Shown here piece after piece: positions 34,785 to 42,857 of a stretch of DNA of 64,000 nt. The notes under the pieces are model-generated. The model was given only the letters and a program-made list of their open reading frames with translations, searched no databases and was not told where the DNA came from. Position 1 is the first letter of the stretch. Every line of letters starts with the position of its first letter. The translations under genes were made by a program, and so were the position numbers. The DNA is from Bacillota bacterium (lineage in GTDB: Bacteria > Bacillota > Clostridia > Christensenellales > Aristaeellaceae), in contig JAEZQK010000021.1 of the NCBI GenBank assembly GCA_023413135.1, forward strand, positions 1 to 64,000. Direction: 5' to 3'.

Positions 34785-34858
34785 GGGAACTGGCTGCCAT
34801 GCGGTTTTGACCGTGTAGGCCCTATAGCTTTGCGTCACGGGCTTTCGCCCGCTTTGCC
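34785..34858 (-). ncRNA. c-di-GMP-I aptamer 1 (5'-most)
   Basis: The most diverged copy: GGGCCTACAC replaces GGGTCTAAAC, and the second hairpin is CGGT-CAAA-ACCG. Its GGCAGCCAG 3' part is closest to the canonical clostridial GEMM-I form. Confidence 0.9.
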
Positions 34859-35006
34859 TTTTGGGAGGAATGAAATTCCTCAGAAATGGACCGGCAAGAA
34901 GAATTTGCGCGGCAGTTCAGGCTTCTTTCGGCGATCCCCCCTTTTTAGAGAATAGTCGTCTGGAATGGGACAAATTTCCAATTCGGTTCCGACACTTCCC
35001 CACTAC

Positions 35007-35035
35007 ATATTAGTACATATATGGAAAAAAGTCAA
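35007..35035 (-). promoter_or_regulatory. promoter of the riboswitch-CAP transcript
   Basis: -35 TTGACT (35030-35035), 17-bp spacer and -10 TAATAT (35007-35012) on the minus strand. The start would be near 35000. The first 140 nt of leader before aptamer 1 contain a small GAGGAAT-GAA-ATTCCTC hairpin at about 34864-34880. Confidence 0.85.
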
Positions 35036-35157
35036 TCGTGTCTCTCTGTTTATGACAAAAGATGGACATTTTTGGCTGGTTTTGTTTTTGTGCCAATTCA
35101 AAACATAAATGAATGGATGAGCATACCATCCTCTAACTTATCGAAAGCTGATGCACT

Positions 35158-35367
35158 GCGGGCGAACACAGTTCGCCCCTACATTTTATGGAGTCTGTTG
35201 GGCTCACTTCCGGAGTGCATAGAGGCCGGAAGAAAAGCACTGCGGGCGATTGATATGTTCGCCCCTACATTTGATGGAGTCTGTTAGCCTCATTTCCGGA
35301 GTGCATAGAGGCCGGAAGAAGGGCCGATACACTCTTTACGGTGTAGGGGCGAACTGTGTTCGCCCGC
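35158..35367. repeat. REPIN-like element, GAACACAGTTC type, with internal duplication
   Basis: Perfect 25-nt inverted repeats lie at 35158-35182 and 35343-35367 (GCGGGCGAACACAGTTCGCC, then CCTAC). Inside, an 85-bp direct repeat starts at 35153 and 35238; the second unit carries a GCGGGCGATTGAT variant arm. The region up to 35600 also has a 13-bp CCGGTGAAAGGAT hairpin near 35433-35463 and a GGGGGCCGCAGCCCCC stem near 35499. I see no gene in 35036-35606. Confidence 0.85.
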
Positions 35368-35606
35368 CTGCGCTGGTGCATTTCAGCATCATCATCTTCG
35401 GAACGGCATCAGTCGCGTTATCGAAAAAATAGACCGGTGAAAGGATATCTCATCCTTTCACCGGCACAAACTATCTGCATACTAAAGGGAGCAACGAGGG
35501 GGCCGCAGCCCCCTAGCCTGGAATATCCAAATGGCTTGCCATTTGGATACGGAACACCGTTCAAGCGCAGCGTAGAACAGTGCGAATGGCTACAGGGAAA
35601 TTCTGT

Positions 35607-35641
35607 AAAAAATCGTGAAAAGCGCATTAGCGCTTTTCACG
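35607..35641 (-). terminator. intrinsic terminator of the GNAT gene
   Basis: A perfect 12-bp stem CGTGAAAAGCGC/GCGCTTTTCACG with a 4-nt loop. On the minus strand it is followed by ATTTTTTAC, 8 nt after the GNAT stop codon. Confidence 0.92.
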
Positions 35642-35648
35642 GCGATAG

Positions 35649-36167
35649 CTATATGCAATCAGGCGGGCATTCCTTCAGGCAGTAGACGTATCTGGTAAAG
35701 GGAAGCGTCACATCTCCAACTGCCATTTCTTTTATGCCGCCCACAGGCTTGAAGCCAAACTGCTGGTAATGGTAGCGGGAGCGCAGGTTGTCCCGCAGGA
35801 CCCATACCTCCACAAAACTGGCGTCAAGGCCTGTCATTTCCTTCAGAATGGATTCCAATAGGGCCTGGACATCCTGGAAGGCGGCACTGGGCAAACATTG
35901 CAAATCGAGAATTTCGCCCGACATAGGATCAGGCAGGCGATAGGCGGAAAAAGCCATCAGCGTATCATCCAGATACAAAAGCGTCACCCGCGCGGCGGGA
36001 TCTTTCAGCCATTGCTGAAACTTGACAGCATACTCCTGGTCGTCCTCCAGGTTGCACAGCACATCAAAGCCTTTGTATATCTGCTGGCAATATTCCCGGC
36101 GCAGCCTAAGCAAAGCATCCATATCCTCCGGCAGAGCCGGACGAATCACACGTACCGCCATACTCAT
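35649..36167 (-). CDS. GNAT-family N-acetyltransferase
   Basis: A 172-aa acetyl-CoA-dependent acyltransferase. The core strands are VRVIRPALPEDMDALLRLRREY, then EILDLQCLPSAAFQDVQALLESIL, with the C-terminal VLRDNLRSRYHYQQFGFKPVGG (motif B). The acceptor is unknown. The start overlaps the stop of the PRPP synthetase gene by ATGA, so the two are coupled. Confidence 0.88.
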   Translation of the reverse strand: MSMAVRVIRPALPEDMDALLRLRREYCQQIYKGFDVLCNLEDDQEYAVKFQQWLKDPAARVTLLYLDDTLMAFSAYRLPDPMSGEILDLQCLPSAAFQDVQALLESILKEMTGLDASFVEVWVLRDNLRSRYHYQQFGFKPVGGIKEMAVGDVTLPFTRYVYCLKECPPDCI

Positions 36168-37387
36168 ACCAACCGGAGGCCGGCTTGGGCCTGTTCCTCG
36201 TTGTATTTGGAAAGCAGCGTTCTGATGCGGTTGTAGGGGCTTAACAGCTTGCTCAGTGACCTGTCATGGTTCAAAGTGGCAATGATATAGGACAGGTATT
36301 TGCTCATGTCCGCCTCAATAAACCAGGGGGCGGCCATCAGCTCCGGCGTGCGGTAGGTGAGGTTGGTGGCGATCACCCTGGTGATGGTGCCTTCTTCGTA
36401 TGCGGCGTTAAATTCCTTCAGGCCGTTGGTGAAGAAAGCGAAGGTGCCGGCGGCAAAGATACGGTTGGCTTTGCGCTTTTTCAGTTCTCTGGCCAGATCC
36501 AGCACGGACTCGCCGGAGGAGATGATGTCGTCCGCCACAAACACATCTTTGCCTTCCACCGAATCACCCAGGTATTCGTGGGCAATAATGGGGTTGCGGC
36601 CATTGACGACGCTGGTATAATCCCGGCGCTTGTAGAAAAGGCCCATATCCACACCCAGCACGGAGGAATAGAAAATGTTACGGTCGATGGCGCCCTCGTC
36701 GGGGCTGACGATCATCATGTGCCTCTTGTCAATGGTCAGGTCTTTTTCCATGCGCAAAAGCGCCTTGAAAATCTGATAGGAAGGCATGACGCTTTCAAAG
36801 CCGATCAGGGGGATGGCGTTGACTACACGGTTGTCGTGGGCATCGAAGGTGATGATGTTTGTAACGCCCATATGTTCCAGTTCCTGCAGGGCGATGGCAC
36901 AGTCCAGGCTTTCCCGGGAGGTGCGGCGGTGCTGGCGGCCTTCGTAGAGCATGGGCATGATGACGTTGATGCGCTTGGCCTTGCCGCCGATAGCGGCGAT
37001 GATGCGCTTCAAGTCCTGAAAGTGGTCGTCGGGGGACATGGGTACGTCGTTTCCGTACATTTTGTAGGTGCAGTTGTAGGCGCCCACATCGCAAAGGATG
37101 TAGATGTCATAACCGCGGACGCTTTCCTTGAGCATGCCCTTGGCCTCGCCTGTGCCAAACCTGGGGCAGTAAGCCTTGATGAGGAAGTCGCCCCGGTCAT
37201 ACCCCGGCGCGGTGATCAGTTCCTGCTCTTCCTGCACTTCCTGGTGATCGCGCCACTTCATCAGCCAAGCGTTCACCTTTTCTCCCAGGGCCTCGGTGCC
37301 CCGCATGGCAATCAAGCCCAGAGGCCCCACGGGAACTGACAGAAACGCATCCTTGTTCCAGTCACTCATGAAATCTGTCAACACCAT
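36164..37387 (-). CDS. prs: ribose-phosphate pyrophosphokinase (PRPP synthetase), long form
   Basis: Makes PRPP from ribose-5-phosphate and ATP for nucleotide, His and Trp synthesis. The roughly 407-aa protein is longer than the usual 315-aa Prs and belongs to a long clostridial form. Visible features are the PRPP-binding loop VFVADDIISSGES, HDNRVVNAIPL and SPDEGAIDRN. The start is uncertain: ATGs at 37390, 37387 and 37369 and a GTG at 37384 compete around a GAAGAGG ribosome site. A -10 TATAAT lies at 37421-37426. Confidence 0.85.
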   Translation of the reverse strand: MVLTDFMSDWNKDAFLSVPVGPLGLIAMRGTEALGEKVNAWLMKWRDHQEVQEEQELITAPGYDRGDFLIKAYCPRFGTGEAKGMLKESVRGYDIYILCDVGAYNCTYKMYGNDVPMSPDDHFQDLKRIIAAIGGKAKRINVIMPMLYEGRQHRRTSRESLDCAIALQELEHMGVTNIITFDAHDNRVVNAIPLIGFESVMPSYQIFKALLRMEKDLTIDKRHMMIVSPDEGAIDRNIFYSSVLGVDMGLFYKRRDYTSVVNGRNPIIAHEYLGDSVEGKDVFVADDIISSGESVLDLARELKKRKANRIFAAGTFAFFTNGLKEFNAAYEEGTITRVIATNLTYRTPELMAAPWFIEADMSKYLSYIIATLNHDRSLSKLLSPYNRIRTLLSKYNEEQAQAGLRLV

Positions 37388-37596
37388 CATCCTCTTCCGC
37401 ACGCATTTTCGGACGGAGACATTATACCTTAAATTCCATACAGTGAGAAGACCTTCCCGAAAAAGAACGGATAAATGAGCTTCCTGACGAATTGTGTCGG
37501 CAAGTTTTATGGAATATCACTGAAAGAAAACAATGGGGTCCATATTATTGTATGTGTACTTTTCGATATATTTATGCCCGCAATGCCACAATTTTA

Positions 37597-37625
37597 TTTA
37601 CTTCCCATATCATGTATGGTACAAT
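37597..37625 (+). promoter_or_regulatory. promoter of the trpS T-box transcript
   Basis: -35 TTTACT (37597-37602), 17-bp spacer and -10 TACAAT (37620-37625) with a TG upstream. The T-box leader begins just after it. The stretch from 37430 to 37596 holds nothing I recognise. Confidence 0.65.
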
Positions 37626-37633
37626 GGCTCCAC

Positions 37634-37890
37634 ACCGATGACGGGGAGTAGTAACCGCCTGTAAATGTCAAGCGAACCGGGGAGAGTGCAAGCCCGGTCA
37701 CTATCAGGCGGGGAATGGACCCCGGAGGGCGCACCGAAAGGCAACCGGCCTGTAGGCTGCGACGGAAGCCCGCCGTTATGGGGCGGAGAGCTGATTACGG
37801 CTTTCACTGAGCGGGCGCTTTATGCGCCAATAGGGGTGGCACCGCAGGCATCTGTCCCCAACACAAGGGGAACGGCTGCTTTTTTTGTAC
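37634..37890 (+). promoter_or_regulatory. T-box riboswitch (Trp) upstream of trpS
   Basis: The long leader starts with a Stem I region (GATGACGGGGAGTAG, with GAGAGTGCAAGCCC further on). The probable specifier TGG (Trp codon) is at 37716-37718 in GGGAATGGACC. The T-box sequence GGGGTGGCACCGCAGG at 37833-37848 is followed by the terminator stem ending GGGGAACGGCTGC and TTTTTTT. Uncharged tRNA-Trp would favour the antiterminator and allow trpS expression. Confidence 0.93.
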
Positions 37891-37920
37891 CCGCATCCCC
37901 ATATCAAGGAGGTCTACACA

Positions 37921-38936
37921 TGGATCAATCCCTTCCCCAACAGGAAAAGAAGCAGGTCATCTTTTCAGGCATCCAGCCCTCGGGCACGCTGACCATCGGC
38001 AACTATATCGGCGCGCTGCGCAACTTCCGCATGCTTCAGGACGATTATGACTGCCTGTACTGCGTGGTGGATATGCATGCCATCACCCTTCGGCAGGACC
38101 CCAGCCAGCTCCGGCGCCGGTGCAGCGAGCTGGTCGCCACCTATATTGCCTGCGGCCTGGATCCGGACAAAAACCTGATTTATTGCCAGAGTCATGTCAG
38201 CGCCCACGCGGAGCTTAGCTGGGTATTGAACTGCTTCACCTATATGGGGGAACTGAGCCGCATGACCCAGTTCAAGGATAAAGCGGCTAAGCATGAGGAG
38301 AACATCAATGCCGGGCTGTTTACCTATCCCGTGCTGATGGCCGCGGATATTCTGCTGTACCAGACCAACTTGGTGCCTGTGGGCGTGGATCAGAAGCAGC
38401 ATCTGGAACTGTGCCGCGATGTCGCCATACGCTTCAACGGCGTATATGGGAACGTATTCACCATCCCCGAACCATATATCCCCAAAGTGGGCGGCAAAGT
38501 GATGAGCCTGCAGGAGCCTACAAGGAAAATGTCCAAGTCCGACCCGGAGGACACCTATATCGCCATCCTCGACAAGCCTGATGTGATCCGCAAAAAGATC
38601 CGCCGGGCGGTCACAGACAGCGAGGGGAGCATCCGCTTCGATCCGGAGGAAAAACCGGGGGTTTCGAACCTTTTGAGCATCATGAGCGCACTTGGATGCG
38701 GGGAGATACCTGCGCTGGAAGCGGAGCTAAACGGCCAAGGGTACGGCGTGCTGAAGGAGCGAACGGCGGAGGCTGTGATTGATACGCTTTCACCTATTCA
38801 AAAAGAGTATGAGAGGCTGATCGCCGACAAGGAATATATCCAGCATGTTATGAACCGCAACGCCGAGCGGGCCCAGGCACTGGCGCAAAAAACGCTGCGC
38901 AAGGTATATAAGAAAGTCGGCTTTGCATCACGGTAA
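37921..38936 (+). CDS. trpS: tryptophanyl-tRNA synthetase
   Basis: Charges tRNA-Trp. A 338-aa class I synthetase with the HIGH-type motif TLTIGNYIGAL near residue 25 and the KMSKS motif in RKMSKSDPED near residue 200. MDMHAIT and DILLYQTNLVPVGVDQKQHLEL are typical of bacterial TrpRS. The ATG at 37921 follows AAGGAGG. The open frame runs back to 37665 only because the T-box leader happens to lack stops. Confidence 0.96.
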
Positions 38937-39049
38937 AGGTGAATAGGGTAAATATCCTGCCAAAATAGAAAATCTTGCAAAAAATCCGCATAGGAGGATG
39001 CAGGGGGGTGCATACTGTAAACAAAACAAGGAAAGGTGTGTGAAAACAC

Positions 39050-39271
39050 ATGGTAGATCGCATTTCCCTGCTGCTGGTGATTCTTGGCGCCATCAACTGG
39101 GCGTTGGTAGGCATTTTTCAGTTCGATCTGGTGGCATACCTGTTTGGCGGGCAGGGAGCTACGGTCAGCCGCATCATTTACACGGTGATTGGCGCGGCAG
39201 GGCTGTGGTGCATTTCTCTTCTGTTCAAGGACAGGGATAGGGATCGGGATCACGTGGAAAAACACGAATAA
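39050..39271 (+). CDS. DUF378 small membrane protein
   Basis: A 73-aa protein with two membrane helices and the DUF378 signature ILGAINWALVGIFQFDLVAYLFG near residues 10-32. The highly charged tail (KDRDRDRDHVEKHE) is probably cytoplasmic. Function unknown. The ribosome site is GAAAGG. Confidence 0.88.
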   Translation: MVDRISLLLVILGAINWALVGIFQFDLVAYLFGGQGATVSRIIYTVIGAAGLWCISLLFKDRDRDRDHVEKHE

Positions 39272-39345
39272 CCAGGGACGCTGTCCCTGGACCCTGCCAA
39301 AGGGATTTCATCCCTTTGGAATCCCCTTCTATTGGGGACAAACGT
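39272..39345. repeat. hairpin pair of the CCAGGG/CAAAGGGAT type
   Basis: CCAGGGAC-GCT-GTCCCTGG is followed by CCAAAGGGAT-TTC-ATCCCTTTGG and AATCCCC. A similar pair lies at 50198-50262. It directly follows the DUF378 stop and may also terminate transcription. Confidence 0.7.
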
Positions 39346-39459
39346 ACCTGCTCATTCCATACGAGATGCGTAGCGGAAAGGGCAGGTTTTTCACGTTATA
39401 CCAATGAGAGAACATGAAGCATCTACGAGCAAGGCTTTGAAAGCGAAGCCACCCCCGCC

Positions 39460-39610
39460 AGCCTTCATCCTGAACGCAGTGAAGGATCTTGTTTTTTCAT
39501 GTTACGCCAAGAACCTTCGTCATTGCGTTTCTCAGGAAGACATACGGGCGGCGCTTGCTTGTATTCTATGCGTTAGCGCTCATCGGTGCATTTATGTTTT
39601 CAAATAGTAC
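39460..39610. repeat. dispersed repeat coding a NAVKDL-like pseudo-peptide
   Basis: CTTCATCCTGAACGCAGTGAAGGATCTT is a common type of intergenic repeat, split here as CTTCATCCTGAACGC and AGTGAAGGATCTT. Further on, ATTCTATGCGTTAGCG, CTCATCGG and TGCATTTATGTTTT recur near 56575-56613. Confidence 0.6.
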
Positions 39611-39759
39611 TACAAATTCTCGGGGAGCAACGAGGGGCCGCAGCCCCTCGTTTGTAATCGTATCACCCGGCTTTGCCGGGTGGGCGGGTCGCTTGCGGAG
39701 CAAGCTGTCCTTGCACTTTTTGCCGGCCGTGAACGAAGTGAACAGGCAAAAAGTGAGAG
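39610..39759. repeat. multi-hairpin intergenic block, copy 1
   Basis: In order: GGGGAGCAACGAGGGG, GCAGCCCCTCG, TTTGTAATCGTATC, ACCCGGC-TTTG-CCGGGT, GCTTGCGGAGCAAGC, and a CTTTTTGCC/GGCAAAAAG pair around GTGAACGAAGTGAAC. The same modules occur in reverse order at 51890-52030 and partly at 50270-50460. Confidence 0.75.
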
Positions 39760-39790
39760 ATCTAGAAAATGACACCGTCATTTTCTAGAT
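39760..39790. terminator. terminator hairpin with AAAATGAC core
   Basis: A perfect 14-bp stem (ATCTAGAAAATGAC and its inverted copy) with loop ACC lies directly after the stop of the Na/Pi gene. It belongs to a recurring family, see 51861 and 62684. Confidence 0.8.
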
Positions 39791-41428
39791 TTATTGGATC
39801 CATATGCTTGCCCCATGGGGCTTGTCTACCGAGTCTGAAATGTTGTTGGCATGGTCGGCGATGCGCTCCAGGTTGGTGAGCATGTCCAGGTAGAGCATGC
39901 CGTTGCGGGCGGAGCATTTGCGGTTTTTCAGCCGCTCCACGTGGTGGTCCCGCAATGCGGCAGTCAGATCGTCCACGGCTTGCTCCTCGTTTTCAATGCC
40001 TGCCAGAATGTCCGGATCGGTCAATTGATTTGAGAAGATATGCAGCGACTGGTCTACCATGTGGACAACTCTTAGGTACATATCGGCAAGCTCCTGCTCG
40101 GCCTTGGCGGAAAACTTCACTTTCTCCTCCGCCCGTTTCTGGGCGATCTCCAGGATGTTGATGCTGTGATCGCCGATGCGCTCCAGATCGTTGATAACAT
40201 GGAATAGGGAGCCGACCAAGTGCAAATCATGGTCATCCAGATCCAGCGCCTTTACTTCTACCAGATAGGTGGTGATCTCCTGGTTCAGGTAGTCCAATAC
40301 ATCCTCAGTGTCGTTTACCTGCTTGGCACCAGTCAGATCTCCATCCAGGAAGCAGCGCATGGATGTTTTGAAATTCCGGATCGAGAGTTCACCCATGCGG
40401 TTGACTTCTTTGAACAATTGGCTGACGGCGATAGGGGGCGTGGCCAAAAGACGGCTGTCGAAATGGCTAAGGCGCATGGCTTCCCGTGGCTCGTCCACGC
40501 CCCGCACAAATACCCAGGCCAGCTTTTCCAGGACACGGGCTAGCGGGAGAAGGACAATGGTGGTGCCGATATTGAAGAAGATGTGAGTAAGCGCAATCTG
40601 CAACTTTATGTTATCAGGTGCCAGGCCTTTGACCCAATCGGCCAGCGGAAGCGTTAAAGCCAGCGTAATGAAAAGGGCGGTACCGATCACGTTGAACAAC
40701 AGGTGTACCACGGCCGCGCGCTTGGCGGTATGATTCGTACCGGCCGATGCAATGAGCGCAGTGACGCAGGTACCGATATTTTGGCCGAACAGGATGAAAA
40801 TGGCGCCGTTCATGCCGATAAGCCCCTTGTCGGCCAGTACCTGCAGAATACCTACCGAGGCGGAGCTGGACTGGACGATGGCCGTAATGCCTGCGCCAAC
40901 CAGCACGCCCAGAACAGGATTGCTGAATCCTATCATCAAAGTTTTGAAAGCATCCCACTCCCGAAGCGGAACCATGGCGGTGGACATGGTATTCATACCG
41001 ATGAACAGGATGCCAAGGCCCATCAGCACATTCCCTGCCTGCCTGATTTTTTCCCTGCGGCCCGCAAAGATCAAAACCATGCCGATGCTGGCAAAAATCA
41101 CGCCAAAATCAATCCTTACGGACAGCAATAACGATGTGACCGTCGTGCCGATGTTGGCGCCCATGATGACCCCGACGGCTTGTCCCAAAGAAAGAAGGCC
41201 GGCATTGACAAAGCCTACCACCATCACTGTGGTGGCACTGGAGCTTTGAATGACGGCCGTTACACCAATGCCTACGATCATGGCCAGGAACCTGTTGCTC
41301 GTCAATGCGTTGAGCAGGCGTTGAAGACCCTTGCCGGCGGCCCTCTCCAGCCCCTCGCCCATCATTTTCATGCCGAAAAGAAACAATCCCAGCCCGCCCA
41401 GTAGCGTAAAGACGTCCAACCACCCCAT
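39791..41428 (-). CDS. Na+/phosphate symporter with C-terminal PhoU domain
   Basis: A membrane protein of about 545 aa of the NptA/YjbB family. The two inverted halves each carry a QSSSA motif: VIQSSSATTVMVVGF near residue 60 and IVQSSSASVGILQVL near residue 190. From about residue 340 a PhoU-like helical bundle follows (INDLERIGDHSINILE, later TNLERIADHANNIS). It probably imports phosphate with sodium or senses phosphate. The ATG at 41428 has AGGAGG 7 nt upstream; the ATG at 41434 lies too close to it. Confidence 0.92.
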   Translation of the reverse strand: MGWLDVFTLLGGLGLFLFGMKMMGEGLERAAGKGLQRLLNALTSNRFLAMIVGIGVTAVIQSSSATTVMVVGFVNAGLLSLGQAVGVIMGANIGTTVTSLLLSVRIDFGVIFASIGMVLIFAGRREKIRQAGNVLMGLGILFIGMNTMSTAMVPLREWDAFKTLMIGFSNPVLGVLVGAGITAIVQSSSASVGILQVLADKGLIGMNGAIFILFGQNIGTCVTALIASAGTNHTAKRAAVVHLLFNVIGTALFITLALTLPLADWVKGLAPDNIKLQIALTHIFFNIGTTIVLLPLARVLEKLAWVFVRGVDEPREAMRLSHFDSRLLATPPIAVSQLFKEVNRMGELSIRNFKTSMRCFLDGDLTGAKQVNDTEDVLDYLNQEITTYLVEVKALDLDDHDLHLVGSLFHVINDLERIGDHSINILEIAQKRAEEKVKFSAKAEQELADMYLRVVHMVDQSLHIFSNQLTDPDILAGIENEEQAVDDLTAALRDHHVERLKNRKCSARNGMLYLDMLTNLERIADHANNISDSVDKPHGASIWIQ

Positions 41429-41566
41429 GCGCATTCCTCCTGTGCATGTCTGGCGCGCTCACTCTTTTACGCGCCGTTTCCCCTTTTTTCTACACAACGT
41501 CTATAGCGTAACATGAAGGGACGGGCTTGTAAAGTTTTTTTGCACATCCTTCTTTCCCATTTCTTG

Positions 41567-42106
41567 CTACTCGTATACCGCCCTGGGACCGCCTGTATAA
41601 GGCAGCCTGGAATAGGCCATGACCAAATTGGCTTGCCCGATTTTGCGTAACTCCATGCGCAGCGGCACCGCCACAGGCCTTATGTGCATGCCTACCAGCG
41701 TGTCGCCTATATCGATGGCCGCATCCGCCTGGACGCTTTGGGCCAGCCCCGGACAGGTGAGCAGCTTCCAGGCTGCCGCGGGAACGCTGCCACCCGCCTT
41801 GGGCTGGGGAATGGCATGCACATGGATCAGGTTTCGTTTATAAATCTCCTCCCGCTCCATGACCAGTGAGCGGTTTAGGTGCTCGCAGCATTGAAAGGCG
41901 GGAATGAGAAGGTTTTCCCTGCATGCTTCCCACATGGCCTTTGCGATGTGCTCGCCAAGTTCCGGAACGCTGCCGCGCCCTATCCGCTCCCCCTTCACCT
42001 CGCTGGTGGAGCAGCCCAGCACTACCATGGCGCCATCCTGCAAACGGGCTTCCCGCTTTAAAAAAGATACGACATCCCGGATGCTTTTTGTGATCTCCTC
42101 ATACAT
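41567..42106 (-). CDS. UPF0340 family protein (YwlG-like)
   Basis: A 179-aa protein of the UPF0340/DUF436 family. Typical pieces are VVLGCSTSEVKGERIG, FQCCEHLNRSLVMERE and DIGDTLVGMHIRPVAVP. The function is not established. It follows trmH by 2 nt, its ribosome site (GGGAGG) lying inside the trmH end, so it is the last gene of a four-gene operon. Confidence 0.9.
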   Translation of the reverse strand: MYEEITKSIRDVVSFLKREARLQDGAMVVLGCSTSEVKGERIGRGSVPELGEHIAKAMWEACRENLLIPAFQCCEHLNRSLVMEREEIYKRNLIHVHAIPQPKAGGSVPAAAWKLLTCPGLAQSVQADAAIDIGDTLVGMHIRPVAVPLRMELRKIGQANLVMAYSRLPYTGGPRAVYE

Positions 42107-42108
42107 GG

Positions 42109-42837
42109 TTATTCCTCCCGGTTCATAAAGGCGTACATGCCGATGGCCGCCGCCACCGACAGGTTCAGGGAATCGATTTTTCCGCTGCTCGGAATGCGCA
42201 CCGCCTGGCCCAGCTTGGCAAAAGACGGGTCAAGGCCGCTGCCCTCGTTGCCGAACACCAGGGCGAAAGGCGTTTTGCATCCTTTGACCGCCTGTGCAAG
42301 GAGACAGGAGCCGTCCAGCATGAAGGGATACAGCGCATGATCAGGATGAGCCTCCCGGTATTCTTCAAACGTATCGAATTGCCTCACCTGCATGGAGAAC
42401 AGCGCGCCCATGCTGGCCCTTATCACCTTGGGATCAAACACGTCGGCAGCCGGGCGGATGATTGCGATGCTCGTTATTTGAAAACCCAACGCCGTACGCA
42501 GTATGGTGCCCAGGTTGCCCGCGTCGGAAGGATGGTGGAGCACCACATGAGGCCCATCCATGGAAAGGTTGCCCTGAAATTTTTCAAAAACCACGGCGGC
42601 ATAGCAGTTTTCTTTGCCGGAGATGCGGTTTAGAGCCCTATCCGCTTCCTCCACCCGTATGTGCAGGCTTTGACACAGGCTGATGAGGGTGCGTACACCT
42701 TCATTCTTTCCGCTCTGGCTGTGTACAAGCAGCCTTCGGGCCACATCAGGCCTAAACTTCAAGCACTCCAGGGAGGGGAACACGCCCGGCACATAGGAAT
42801 AGGGAAGGCCGCTGTGATATGCTTCCAGGCTGGGCAT
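42109..42837 (-). CDS. TrmH/SpoU-family RNA 2'-O-methyltransferase
   Basis: A 242-aa SAM-dependent methyltransferase with a knot fold. Motif 1 is HHPSDAGNLGTILRTA, motif 2 is LVFGNEGSGL and motif 3 is SLNLSVAAAI. The N-terminal substrate-binding part is short. The RNA target (rRNA or tRNA) cannot be read from sequence. It lies in an operon between ytvI and the UPF0340 gene, 20 nt after ytvI. Confidence 0.92.
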   Translation of the reverse strand: MPSLEAYHSGLPYSYVPGVFPSLECLKFRPDVARRLLVHSQSGKNEGVRTLISLCQSLHIRVEEADRALNRISGKENCYAAVVFEKFQGNLSMDGPHVVLHHPSDAGNLGTILRTALGFQITSIAIIRPAADVFDPKVIRASMGALFSMQVRQFDTFEEYREAHPDHALYPFMLDGSCLLAQAVKGCKTPFALVFGNEGSGLDPSFAKLGQAVRIPSSGKIDSLNLSVAAAIGMYAFMNREE

Positions 42838-42857
42838 TTTGGACTCCTTTCCGGATG

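Larger units (their letters stand above)
34543..34858 (-). promoter_or_regulatory. tandem array of four c-di-GMP-I (GEMM-I) riboswitch aptamers
   Basis: On the minus strand, four units of 74-75 nt are separated by linkers of 5, 8 and 6 nt. Each has the GEMM-I core: a GGGC-GAAA-GCCC-type hairpin, ACGCAAAGCTATAGGG, TCTAA or CCTAC, a second hairpin, and an AGCCAG or CGCCAG-type 3' strand. The array lies in a roughly 470-nt leader between a strong promoter and the CAP gene. No intrinsic terminator is seen between the last aptamer and the ribosome site (34535-34540), so control is probably translational. Confidence 0.93.

Noticed and set aside
34543..34858. Possible CRISPR-like direct repeats
   Set aside because: The units are 80-82 nt apart and nearly fully conserved with no unique spacers, and they match the c-di-GMP-I aptamer core.
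34557..34955. Plus-strand open frame of 132 codons with internally repeated peptide
   Set aside because: It is the antisense reading of the four riboswitch aptamers; the repetition comes from the RNA elements and no ribosome site or family is present.
37665..37920. N-terminal extension of trpS
   Set aside because: The frame is open only because the T-box leader lacks stops; the ATG at 37921 has AAGGAGG and gives a normal-length enzyme.
39404..39607. Open frame containing FILNAVKDL
   Set aside because: This peptide is the translation of a common dispersed intergenic repeat; no ribosome site fits.
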